From: Nocardia sputorum
GTDB lineage: Bacteria; Actinomycetota; Actinomycetes; Mycobacteriales; Mycobacteriaceae
Assembly (NCBI RefSeq): GCF_027924405.1
Contig: NZ_AP026978.1
Location: forward strand, 4,092,001 to 4,156,000
Direction of reading: 5' to 3'
DNA length: 64,000 bases
Shown: one piece after another, positions 1 to 9,185 of the stretch
Position numbering within the stretch: the stretch's first letter is position 1
How the letters are laid out: every line of letters starts with the position of its first letter
Translations under genes and position numbers: made by a program
The notes under the pieces: generated by a model
Seen by the model: only the letters and a program-made list of their open reading frames with translations
The model's database searches: none
What the model was told of the DNA's origin: nothing

Positions 1-1417
<1,417 letters not shown>

Positions 1418-1469
1418 AACAGCTCCCAAGGTCGGGCGGGGTCGGCCAGGCGGTCGACGGGTACCGGCC

Positions 1470-1670
1470 CTCCCCCTCTGTCGTGGCGCCTGAGAGATTC
1501 GGGTGCCGCGACCGGTGGCCGAGACCCTTTCCCCATGGGCGGGCAGCTCGAAGCCACCGCTTTCCAGAGGCGCCGAAGCCCGCACGGTCCTTTTGCCTGA
1601 GAGATTGACGGGGAGGTGCTGCTCCTTCGGCGCTCGGGCTCTTTTCGAGACCGAGACTCTCCCGCACGGC
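1470..1670 (-). promoter_or_regulatory. Tandem glycine riboswitch upstream of gcvP
   Basis: Read on the minus strand, the leader contains two aptamer-like units. Aptamer 1 (about 1670-1575) has the conserved GGGAGAG start, GCCGAAGGAGCA, the core TCTCTCAGGCAAAAGGAC, and a closing strand. Aptamer 2 (about 1572-1475) opens with CTCTGGAAAG, repeats ATCTCTCAGGC and closes with GACAGAG, which can pair with the opening CTCTG. The two copies of CTCTCAGGC, about 100 nt apart, are the hallmark of the tandem glycine sensor. The gcvP GTG lies about 55 nt downstream. In this family glycine binding normally switches on catabolic gcv genes. No clear intrinsic terminator with a U-tract is visible before the start, so control of translation initiation is possible. 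Confidence 0.93.
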
Positions 1671-1767
1671 GGCGACGCACCGTCAGTTTATGCCGACGCC
1701 ACGCCGCAGCGCGCCACGGGACCCCGCCCGCGCCGTGTTGTTCTGGTCACTCGAGCGACCAGCGCCG

Positions 1768-3120
1768 TCAGATCGCCAACCCCGCCCGCAGCCTCGTCGC
1801 GGCCAGCATGATCGACTCCGCTTGAATGCCCACCAGACGAGCCAGCGGCACCGCGACACCTGGTGCGTTCTGCTCCACGTCCGCGCACCATTGCTCGAAG
1901 ATCGCGGCGAACCGGTCCCGTTCGGCTGCCAGCACCGGCGCCGCGCCGCGCGCGTATTCGTCCTCCAGCAGGCGCAGCAGCATGCCGCCCAGCCGCAGAC
2001 GCAGCATCGCGGTCCAGTCGTACTGCCCGACGAAGATCTCGCCCCTGGTCGCGATCCGATCCCGTTCCGGCACAGTCTGTCTGCTCACCGCGAGACCCGG
2101 CAGCCCGGCGACCAGCGCGCGCACCGACCGCTCGAACGGGCTGCGGCCGCTCAACTCGCCCTCGACGCGGGCGAGCACCTCCGAGGCGACCTCGGCCATG
2201 GCTCGATAATCGGCGGCCGTGGCGTCGAGCAGGTCGCCCAGCACGCGGTCGCCCGCCGAACCGTCGCCGATCCGCGCGTCGACCCACAGCGGCAGTTCGC
2301 ACACCAGGATCGCCGTGCCGTAGCGCGCCGCGTAGTCCCGGCAGCCGCCCCCGCCCAGCGCGGTGACCGCGTCCAGGCCCTGGGCCGCGAGCAGATCGGC
2401 CATCGCCTCGAAGCGCGGCAGTTCGAAGACGCCGGGGGCCAGTGTCCTGGCGCCCGGCGCATCGGGTTCGCCCTGGTAGATCGGCACATCGGCGGCGGAG
2501 AGGCGGGCCGTCAGCGCGGACCAGTACCCGGGGTCGCCGCCGGAGGTATAGAAGAAACCACCGCCGAATTCCGCGTTGTGCAGCGAGGCGATCAACGCCG
2601 GCCGGGTCCGATCGATCAGCGACATCATCGCCTCGGTCTCGGGAAGCGGCACCCCGACGCGCCGGCCGTGCCACTCGGTCGGGAAGCACCATTCGGGCTG
2701 TTCGACGGCGGGCGGCCGGTAGAAGCCGCGCGCGACGCGGGTCCTGGTGTGCGGCCCGGGAAACCAGCCCTCGTTCAACCGCGTTCCGTCCGGGTCGACG
2801 CACAGCAGGAAATGCCACGTGGCGCCCACGGTCACCGATTCGTCGGCGGCCATCCGGCCCAGCAGGTGGCGAATGGTGGCCATGCCGATGGGCTCGTTCG
2901 GGTGCGGATTGCCGAAGACCAGGATGTGGCGGTCGCCCGATCCGACGGTCACCTCGCGGATCGGACCGCCGCCACGAGACCGGCCGAGTTCGGTGATCGA
3001 GACCCGGTCGGGATGACCCGCGGCGAGCGCGTCAGCGAACGCGTCGAGTTCGTCGACGGTCGGAAACGCGTCGATCCGGCCGATCGGCCCGACCAATCCG
3101 GTGATGTCGCCTGCCTGCAC
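1768..3120 (-). CDS. M14-family zinc carboxypeptidase-like protein
   Basis: Predicted metallopeptidase of about 450 residues. Zinc ligands are recognisable as HPNE (His73, Glu76) and a second His in SLHNAEFGG (His181). The likely catalytic Glu is in CELPLWVD (about 275). No signal peptide is seen, so it is probably cytoplasmic. I chose the GTG at 3120, which has AAGGGGGG six bases upstream; an in-frame start at 3162 would add 14 residues without a better ribosome site. It lies between the glycine riboswitch/gcvP and the MerR gene. From memory, M. tuberculosis has an unrelated small gene (Rv1831) here, so this may be a lineage-specific insertion. The substrate is unknown. Confidence 0.82.
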   Translation of the reverse strand: MQAGDITGLVGPIGRIDAFPTVDELDAFADALAAGHPDRVSITELGRSRGGGPIREVTVGSGDRHILVFGNPHPNEPIGMATIRHLLGRMAADESVTVGATWHFLLCVDPDGTRLNEGWFPGPHTRTRVARGFYRPPAVEQPEWCFPTEWHGRRVGVPLPETEAMMSLIDRTRPALIASLHNAEFGGGFFYTSGGDPGYWSALTARLSAADVPIYQGEPDAPGARTLAPGVFELPRFEAMADLLAAQGLDAVTALGGGGCRDYAARYGTAILVCELPLWVDARIGDGSAGDRVLGDLLDATAADYRAMAEVASEVLARVEGELSGRSPFERSVRALVAGLPGLAVSRQTVPERDRIATRGEIFVGQYDWTAMLRLRLGGMLLRLLEDEYARGAAPVLAAERDRFAAIFEQWCADVEQNAPGVAVPLARLVGIQAESIMLAATRLRAGLAI

Positions 3121-3256
3121 GGCGCCCCCCTTCTCGCTGCCCGCCCCTCGTCCCGCCGCCAACGGCGCTGTCGCACACCACGGCCGGGGCGGCTGCCCGC
3201 CTCACCCGGCCGTGGAAGCGTTCGTTCCCGGTGTTTCCCGCTGGACTGGGCGAATT

Positions 3257-3814
3257 CTAGCCCGTCTTGCGGTTCATCCGCGCCTTCCGACGGAACGACA
3301 GCTCGTCCTCCGGGCGTTCGGTGATCGCCGACGCGCGCTCCGCGGGGAAATTGGCGATGGCGCCCGTCAGTTCGCGCATGGCGCCGCTGACCGCGATTCC
3401 GAAGACTCCCTGCCCGCCCTGCAGTAAATCGACGACCTCCTCGGCCGAGGTGCACTCGTAGACCGAGGTGCCGTCGGAGAACAGGGTGATGCCCGCGAGA
3501 TCCTGGACGCCGCGGCTGCGCAGATGATCGACCGCGATCCGGATGTTCTGCAGCGAGATGCCCGCGTCGAGCAACCGCTTGACGATCTTCAGGACCAGGA
3601 TGTCCTTGAACGAGTACAGCCGCTGACTCCCCGAACCCGCGGCGCTCCGGATGGAGGGCACCACCAGACCGGTGCGCGCCCAGTAATCGAGCTGCCGGTA
3701 GGTGATTCCGGCCACCTGGCACGCACTGGGAACGCGATAGCCGACCAGATCGTCAGGTACCGAATCGTCGGGGAACAGGCCTGGCTGTACCACATCCTGC
3801 GATTGCTCTGCCAC
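3257..3814 (-). CDS. MerR-family regulator, Rv1830 (ResR)-like
   Basis: DNA-binding regulator of 185 residues with an N-terminal MerR winged helix (YRVPSACQVAGITYRQLDYW, about 26-45) followed by a helical dimerisation region and a charged C-terminus. It sits next to the DUF151 nuclease gene and one gene away from the second MerR gene, as Rv1830 does in M. tuberculosis. That homologue has been named resR and linked to growth and cell-division control after stress; the transfer of function here is inferred. The start is the GTG at 3814, with AAGGGAG eight bases upstream. No cysteine sensor motif of metal-binding MerR proteins is seen. Confidence 0.9.
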   Translation of the reverse strand: MAEQSQDVVQPGLFPDDSVPDDLVGYRVPSACQVAGITYRQLDYWARTGLVVPSIRSAAGSGSQRLYSFKDILVLKIVKRLLDAGISLQNIRIAVDHLRSRGVQDLAGITLFSDGTSVYECTSAEEVVDLLQGGQGVFGIAVSGAMRELTGAIANFPAERASAITERPEDELSFRRKARMNRKTG

Positions 3815-4001
3815 TGACCACTCCCTTGCTTCGCCGACGCATTCCCAGCCTCATCGATGACCCGGCTCCGTCACCGACCGAATCGGTGCGGATTCGGCCG
3901 AAACGGTCGTGGCCCAACTGTCGAGATTACTCCCCACGATTGTCCAGGGAGCGGCGTCATCGAGCCAAACGCGACGCGCGGGGAAAGTCTCGACCTCTAC
4001 T

Positions 4002-4475
4002 TCAGCTATCGGTCGCCTTGAAGTCGTCGGGGGACACCGACTCGAGAAACTCCTTGAACTTCTCCACCTCGTCCTCGCGCTCATCCGGCATCACGAGGCC
4101 GGCTTCCTCGAGCACCGACTCCTCGGCATGGATCGGGCAACCCACCCGCAAGGCAATCGCAACCGAATCCGACGGCCGCGCCGAAATCCGCAGATCGTTC
4201 TCGAAGACGAGATCGGCGTAGAAGGTGCCCTCCTGCAGATCCACGATCCGCACCTCCTTGAGGGTGTGCCCCAGCTCGGTGATCAGGATCTTGATCAAGT
4301 CGTGCGTCAGCGGGCGGATCGGGGTCACCCCCTCCTGTTCCAGCACGATCGCCGTCGCCTCGGCCTGCCCGATCCAGATCGGCAGATACCGGTCACCCGC
4401 CACTTCCCGGAGCAACAGCACGGGCTGGTTCTGTGGCTGCTCGACACGGATGCCGATCACGCGCATTTCGCTCAT
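4002..4475 (-). CDS. Bifunctional nuclease-family (DUF151) protein, Rv1829-like
   Basis: Small conserved protein (157 residues) of the BFN/DUF151 family, to which combined RNase/DNase activity has been attributed in plants. The signature stretches are RVEQPQNQPVLLLRE, YLPIWIGQ.EA, DLQEGTFYADL and ARPSDSVAIALR, with a C-terminal KEFL.SVSPDDF tail typical of actinobacterial members. I moved the start to the ATG at 4475, which has GGGAGG just upstream and matches the usual family N-terminus; a further upstream in-frame start would add 27 unsupported residues. It is flanked by the two MerR genes exactly as in mycobacteria. Its biochemical role in this lineage is unproven. Confidence 0.92.
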   Translation of the reverse strand: MSEMRVIGIRVEQPQNQPVLLLREVAGDRYLPIWIGQAEATAIVLEQEGVTPIRPLTHDLIKILITELGHTLKEVRIVDLQEGTFYADLVFENDLRISARPSDSVAIALRVGCPIHAEESVLEEAGLVMPDEREDEVEKFKEFLESVSPDDFKATDS

Positions 4476-4634
4476 CGCACTGCCTCCCATACTCGCCGCC
4501 GGCCCGGCATGACCGCTGCAGAGCTCGCCGTACCACGAGTCTAGGCGAACCCGCACCGGTCCAGCGATCCGTCTGCACAGCCGAAATCACCGTGTTGGGT
4601 CGCCGAAACCTCCGGACCGGAGGCCCGCCGGGAG

Positions 4635-5471
4635 TCAGCCCCCGAGCGAGCCCCGGACCGAGGACTTCACCAGACAGGTGTGCAAGGTCAGCGACAGCGC
4701 GGCCAGTTCGCGCACCGTCTCCTCGGCACGGGCGCGCGCATCCGCGTCCCGGCTCTTCGCGATCGGAGCGACGATCTGCGCCACGAGCGCGGCCTCCCGG
4801 TCGGCGGCCAGCTTGAACGCACGCAGATGCCGTGCCTCCAAACCGAATTCGGCCATCGCCCGGGCGGTCTTGGCCAGCGTGACCGCGTCCGCGTCGAAGT
4901 ACCCCGCCGGACCGGGCGTGATCAGGCCGGCCCGGATGAGGTCGTTGAGGAACTTCTCCTCGATCCCGGCCTGATCGAGCAGATCGGCCCGGGTGATCCG
5001 GATTTCGTGATCGAACCGCAGATCATCCGGGGAGATCTCGCTCGGCACGACGCCGAGCCGGCGAGGCGCGGCCACCGGGCGCACGCCACGATCGGAATCC
5101 GGTGCGGCCGGTCCGGCCTCCGGCGTGCCGCGCCCGGAATCCGGCGCCCCGGACCGGACGGAATGCGCTCGGGCGCGGGCTTCCCGCACGCCGAGCGTCG
5201 CCGCACCGCTGTCGATTGCCTCGAGCTGTTCCTTGATCACCTTCAACGGCAGGTACTGATCGCGTTGCGCGGTCAGTACGAAGCGCAGCCGTTCCACATC
5301 GGCCACGGAGAACCTGCGGTAGCCCGAAGGCGTCCGCTCCGGCCGGATCAGGCCCTCCGCTTCCAGGAAGCGGATCTTGGAGATGGTGACGTCGGGAAAG
5401 TCGGGGCGCAGCAGGTCGAGCACGGAGCCGATCGACATTCCTCCGCGTGCCCACTGCGCCGCACCGGTCAC
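4635..5471 (-). CDS. MerR-family regulator, Rv1828-like
   Basis: Transcription regulator of 278 residues. The winged-helix segment begins MSIGSVLDLLRPDFPDVTIS and continues with a second helix and SGYRRFSVADVERLRF (about residues 12-70), then QRDQYLPLKVIKEQL. A variable Pro/Gly/Ala-rich linker (about 90-140) leads to a C-terminal helical effector-like region. The linker is longer than in the roughly 247-residue mycobacterial protein. The start is the GTG at 5471 with AAGGA nine bases upstream. It is the gene immediately downstream of garA, in the conserved gcvH-garA-merR order. The effector is not evident from the sequence. Confidence 0.9.
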   Translation of the reverse strand: MTGAAQWARGGMSIGSVLDLLRPDFPDVTISKIRFLEAEGLIRPERTPSGYRRFSVADVERLRFVLTAQRDQYLPLKVIKEQLEAIDSGAATLGVREARARAHSVRSGAPDSGRGTPEAGPAAPDSDRGVRPVAAPRRLGVVPSEISPDDLRFDHEIRITRADLLDQAGIEEKFLNDLIRAGLITPGPAGYFDADAVTLAKTARAMAEFGLEARHLRAFKLAADREAALVAQIVAPIAKSRDADARARAEETVRELAALSLTLHTCLVKSSVRGSLGG

Positions 5472-5533
5472 AGCGCTGGGTCCTTCATGACTCCGAGCCT
5501 TTCATGAGTGGGCGCGACCCGGCGCCGACGCTG

Positions 5534-6019
5534 TCATAGACTCCCCGCGCCCGCCGACGAGTCGGTCACCTGGGCGCGCGGCCCGGTGAGGAACACCAGC
5601 CGGAACTTGCCGATCTGGACCTCGTCACCGTTCTGCAGTTCCGAGGAGTCCACCGGCTCCCGGTTCACATACGTGCCGTTCAGGCTGCCCACATCGACGA
5701 CCTGGAACGAATCGTCGTCCTGACGGAACTCGGCGTGCCGACGGCTGACGGTGACGTCGTCGAGAAAGATGTCACTGTCGGGGTGGCGCCCCGCCGACGT
5801 GGTCGGCTGATCCAGCAGGAACCGCGAGCCCGCGTTCGGGCCGCGCTTGACGACCAGGAGGGCCGCGCCAACGGGCAGACCCTCGACCCCTTGGACCGGC
5901 TGCTCGCCGGTCGGCTCTCCGGAGCGCGACGCGTCGACCTCGTTCAGGAAATCCGCGCGGAAGACCGACGTCGTCTCGGCCGCGGTCTCCCCGTAACCCG
6001 GGTCTTTGTTCTCGCTCAC
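5534..6019 (-). CDS. garA: Glycogen accumulation regulator GarA (FHA-domain protein)
   Basis: Forkhead-associated regulator of 161 residues. In mycobacteria unphosphorylated GarA inhibits 2-oxoglutarate dehydrogenase and NAD-glutamate dehydrogenase and activates glutamate synthase; phosphorylation by PknB/PknG on the N-terminal ETTS motif releases it. That motif is present (Glu15-Thr16-Thr17-Ser18, in ETTSVFRADFLNE). The FHA domain (about 54-140) has SAGRHPDSDIFL, VSRRHAEF and GSLNGTYVNREPV. The start is the GTG at 6019 behind GAGGAGGAG. Its place between gcvH and merR is the mycobacterial arrangement and links glycine/glutamate nitrogen flow to kinase signalling. Confidence 0.97.
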   Translation of the reverse strand: MSENKDPGYGETAAETTSVFRADFLNEVDASRSGEPTGEQPVQGVEGLPVGAALLVVKRGPNAGSRFLLDQPTTSAGRHPDSDIFLDDVTVSRRHAEFRQDDDSFQVVDVGSLNGTYVNREPVDSSELQNGDEVQIGKFRLVFLTGPRAQVTDSSAGAGSL

Positions 6020-6187
6020 CGTTTCTCTCCTCCTCGAACCTGATTATCCCTGCAAGCAGGTGATACCTCTGGTACCACGACCTGCCGTCGAGTCTCTAGA
6101 TTCCCGGCACGACCGCCGGGTGCATCTGTTGGCATTGACCGTACCCTGCCGGGCCGCACCCGTGCAGGTAGAACTGGGAAGGCTGCT

Positions 6188-6586
6188 TCAGCCCCCGATA
6201 ACTCCTTGATAACCTGCGGCATCCAGCAGTTCACCGAGTGTCACGTCGAGACTCGCCGCGTCAGCCACCTCCAACTCGAACAGCCACCCGTCACCGTAGG
6301 GATCGGTGTTCAACGTCTCCGGCTCCGAGTTCAGCAAGTCGTTCACCGCAACGACTTTCGCGCTCAGCGGGGCGTAGATGTCGGACACGCTCTTGGTCGA
6401 CTCGACCTCCGCGATACTGTCCGCGGCGGCCACGTCCGCGTCCGCCTCGGGCAGCTGCACGAACACAACGTCACCGAGTTGAGACTGGGCGTAGTCGGTG
6501 ATGCCCACCCGCACCCGGGTCGGTGCGATCCGGCGTACCCACTCGTGCTCCTCGGTGTAGCGCAGATCGTCGGGGGTCTGGGTCAC
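6188..6586 (-). CDS. gcvH: Glycine cleavage system H protein
   Basis: Lipoyl carrier of the glycine cleavage system, 132 residues, the normal length. It shuttles the aminomethyl group between P- and T-proteins. The lipoylated lysine is Lys65 in EVESTKSVSDIYAPLS. Other family features are the N-terminal YTEEHEWVR and the C-terminal NSEPETLNTDPYGDGWLF. The start is the GTG at 6586 with AAAGGA upstream. It lies upstream of garA on the same strand with a gap of about 170 bp that may hold its own promoter. gcvP is about 5 kb further on; gcvT is not in the window. Confidence 0.97.
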   Translation of the reverse strand: MTQTPDDLRYTEEHEWVRRIAPTRVRVGITDYAQSQLGDVVFVQLPEADADVAAADSIAEVESTKSVSDIYAPLSAKVVAVNDLLNSEPETLNTDPYGDGWLFELEVADAASLDVTLGELLDAAGYQGVIGG

Positions 6587-6628
6587 AGGCCGTCCTTTCG
6601 TTTGAACGTTGCACGCAAACTCTATCGG

Positions 6629-7276
6629 CTACGCCGTCCGGTGCCCCACAGCCGGTATCGCTCTTGCGATCGCGATGGCTCTGCCGGTATAGAGCACGCC
6701 GGTCCAGAGATAGACCGCGGTGCCCCAGATCAGCAGTGCCCCGCCGAAAGCCCGCCCGAAACCGGCGGCCGCCCAATCCATCTGCCCGGCCAGCAGCCAG
6801 GGCAGCGCGGACATCAGCGCGAAAGTGGCCGCCTTGCCCAGATAGATCACCTCCGGCGGGGGCAGTTCGCGGCGTTTGTACACCGAGAGCGTGGCGGTGA
6901 GCACGAGGTCGCGGACGACCAGCAGCGCCGCCACCCACCACGGCATCAGGCCACGGATCACGAAGGCCGCCAGCGTGGTGACCAGATACAGCCGGTCCAC
7001 GAACGGATCCAGCAGCGCCCCCAGCCGCGAGGACTGGTCGAGCAGCCGGGCGAGCTTGCCGTCCAGGAAGTCGGTGACGCCGCTGGCGACCAGTAGGGCG
7101 AACGCCCAGCCATCGGCCCGCTGGATCAGCAGCAACCACAGGAACAGCGGAACGCCGAGCAGCCGCAGCACGCTGAGCACGTTCGGCACGGTCAGGACGC
7201 GGTCGGCGAACACGCCTCGCCCCGCGCCGTCGGCGGCGCTCTCCTCCGGTTGCGCTGTGCCCGAGTCGGTTGTCAC
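6629..7276 (-). CDS. CDP-alcohol phosphatidyltransferase (PgsA2/Rv1822-like)
   Basis: Integral membrane enzyme that transfers a phosphatidyl group from CDP-diacylglycerol to an alcohol acceptor. The complete CDP-alcohol motif D-G-x2-A-R-x8-G-x3-D-x3-D is visible in SGVTDFLDGKLARLLDQSSR and the following GALLDPFVDR (Asp72 to Asp94 in this numbering). Several hydrophobic helices surround it, for example PNVLSVLRLLGVPLFLWLLL. It resembles mycobacterial Rv1822, annotated pgsA2, whose acceptor (glycerol-3-phosphate or another alcohol) cannot be decided here. The start is uncertain: the GTG at 7276 gives 215 residues, close to the family length, but lacks a strong ribosome site. Confidence 0.87.
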   Translation of the reverse strand: MTTDSGTAQPEESAADGAGRGVFADRVLTVPNVLSVLRLLGVPLFLWLLLIQRADGWAFALLVASGVTDFLDGKLARLLDQSSRLGALLDPFVDRLYLVTTLAAFVIRGLMPWWVAALLVVRDLVLTATLSVYKRRELPPPEVIYLGKAATFALMSALPWLLAGQMDWAAAGFGRAFGGALLIWGTAVYLWTGVLYTGRAIAIARAIPAVGHRTA

Positions 7277-7440
7277 GACCCGTGCATACCCCACCGACCC
7301 CGGTTCCCGCCATCTCCACGCGCCGATTTTCCGCACAGCGGCGCGGCGCGCCCATGCGAGGATGGTTTCCGCCACAGCGCGGCGGTGACAGAATGATATG
7401 AAGAATTTCTCACCGTGTGGCCGGTGAGCGAGAGGAAGTC

Positions 7441-9135
7441 ATGTCCGCATTCGACTACGACGTGGTGGTGATCGGTTCCGGCTTCGGCGGCAGCGTCAGC
7501 GCCCTGCGGCTCACCGAGAAGGGTTACCGGGTCGGCGTGCTCGAGGCAGGCCGCCGATGGCGCCCCGAGGACATCCCGCGCACCAATTGGAATGTGCGCA
7601 AATCGATCTGGGCTCCACGCCTCGGCCTGACCGGGCCGCAGCGGATCAGCCTGCTCGGCAAGTGCGCCGTGTTCTCCGGCGCCGGCGTCGGCGGCGGCTC
7701 GCTGATCTACGGGAACACGCTCTACGAACCGCTGCCGAACTTCTACACCGATCGGCAGTGGGCCCACATCACCGACTGGCGCGCGGAGCTGGCGCCGTAC
7801 TACGACCAGGCCAAGCGGATGCTCGGTGTCGCGCCGAATCCGCGCACGACCCCGGCCGACGAGGTGATCCGGGAGATCGCCGAGGACCTGGGCGTGGCCG
7901 ACACCTACCACCCGACCGAGGTCGGCGTGTTCTTCAACGAGAGTGATCCCGGCACGGAAGTCGACGACCCGTACTTCGGCGGCGCGGGCCCGCGCCGCAC
8001 CGGCTGCGTGCACTGCGCGCGCTGCTTCACCGGCTGCCCGCACAACGCCAAGAACACCACCACCACGAACTATCTCCACCTGGCCGAGCAGGCGGGTGCG
8101 CAGGTGCACCCGCTGACCACCGCCACCGCCGTGCGGCCGCTGCCCGGCGGCGGGTACGCCGTGGACACCCAGCGGCCGGATCGCTGGATCCGCAAGCAGA
8201 GCAGAACCTTCACCGCCGAGCAGGTGGTGTTCGCCGGGGCCGCGCTGGGCACCCAGAAGCTGCTGCACAAGATGCGGGACGACGGTGCGCTGCCGCACTT
8301 GTCGCCCCGGCTCGGCGAACTGACCCGGAGCAACTCCGAGGCCATCTTGAACGTGGTCAGCCGCGCCCGCCGTGATTTCGCCGAGGGCATCGCGATCACC
8401 TCCTCGATCCACCCGGAGCCGGACACCCACGTCGAGGTGTGTCACTACGGCAAGGGCCAGAACGCCCTGTTCCCGATGTCGGTGCCCATCGTGGACGGCG
8501 GCGCGTTCCGCTTCCTGCGGTTCCTGCTGGCGATCGTGCTGCACCCCCTGGTGTTCCTGCGCAGTCTCGACGCGCGGCACGCCTCGGAGAAGTCGGTCAT
8601 CCTGCTGATCATGCAGTCGCTGGACAACTCGCTGACTTCGTACCGCCGGCGCGGGCGGCTGCGCACCAGGCAGGGCACCGGCGAGCCGAACCCGACCTGG
8701 ATCCCGCTGGCCCACGACATCGGCCGGCGCTTCGGCGCGAAGGTCGACGGCGACACCCACGGGCTGATCATGGACGTGTTCGACATTCCAGCCACCGCCC
8801 ACTACATCGGCGGCTGCGTGATCGGCGACAGCCCGCAGACCGGCGTGGTCGACCCGTACCAGCGGGTCTACGGCCATCCCGGCCTGCATGTGGCGGACGG
8901 CTCGGCGGTGACCGCCAATCTCGGCGTGAACCCGTCGCTGACGATCACCGCGCAGGCCGAGCGCGCGATGGCGTTCTGGCCCAACCGCGGCGAACCCGAT
9001 CCCAGGCCGGAACCGGGGTCGCCCTACCGGCGCATCGCTCCGGTGGCCCCGGCGCATCCCACGGTGCCCGCGGCGGCGCCGGGCGCGCTGCGCCTGCCGA
9101 TCGAGCCGGCGCCGCCCCGCATTCCCGCGCAGTGA
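7441..9135 (+). CDS. GMC-family FAD oxidoreductase, cholesterol-oxidase (ChoD/Rv3409c)-like
   Basis: FAD-dependent oxidoreductase of 564 residues. The dinucleotide-binding fold is at the N-terminus (VVVIGSGFGGSVSALRLTEK, about 8-27), with SGAGVGGGSLIYGN at 79-92 and a C-terminal GMC lobe ending NLGVNPSLTITAQAERAM. The closest remembered relative is M. tuberculosis Rv3409c, annotated choD; whether that branch oxidises 3-beta-hydroxysterols is debated, so the substrate is open. Residues 189-199 form CVHCARCFTGC, a CX2CX2CX3C cluster absent from classical secreted cholesterol oxidases. There is no signal peptide. The start ATG at 7441 follows GAGAGGAAG. Confidence 0.88.
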   Translation: MSAFDYDVVVIGSGFGGSVSALRLTEKGYRVGVLEAGRRWRPEDIPRTNWNVRKSIWAPRLGLTGPQRISLLGKCAVFSGAGVGGGSLIYGNTLYEPLPNFYTDRQWAHITDWRAELAPYYDQAKRMLGVAPNPRTTPADEVIREIAEDLGVADTYHPTEVGVFFNESDPGTEVDDPYFGGAGPRRTGCVHCARCFTGCPHNAKNTTTTNYLHLAEQAGAQVHPLTTATAVRPLPGGGYAVDTQRPDRWIRKQSRTFTAEQVVFAGAALGTQKLLHKMRDDGALPHLSPRLGELTRSNSEAILNVVSRARRDFAEGIAITSSIHPEPDTHVEVCHYGKGQNALFPMSVPIVDGGAFRFLRFLLAIVLHPLVFLRSLDARHASEKSVILLIMQSLDNSLTSYRRRGRLRTRQGTGEPNPTWIPLAHDIGRRFGAKVDGDTHGLIMDVFDIPATAHYIGGCVIGDSPQTGVVDPYQRVYGHPGLHVADGSAVTANLGVNPSLTITAQAERAMAFWPNRGEPDPRPEPGSPYRRIAPVAPAHPTVPAAAPGALRLPIEPAPPRIPAQ

Positions 9136-9185
9136 GTGCGAGACCACACCGCGAGACGGGACCGCACCGGCTAGCCTGAGCCGTT

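Noticed and set aside
7273..9147. A 624-residue frame antisense to the GMC oxidoreductase gene
   Set aside because: A shadow caused by high G+C; its translation is Arg/Gly/His-rich with no domain, whereas the opposite strand has clear FAD motifs.
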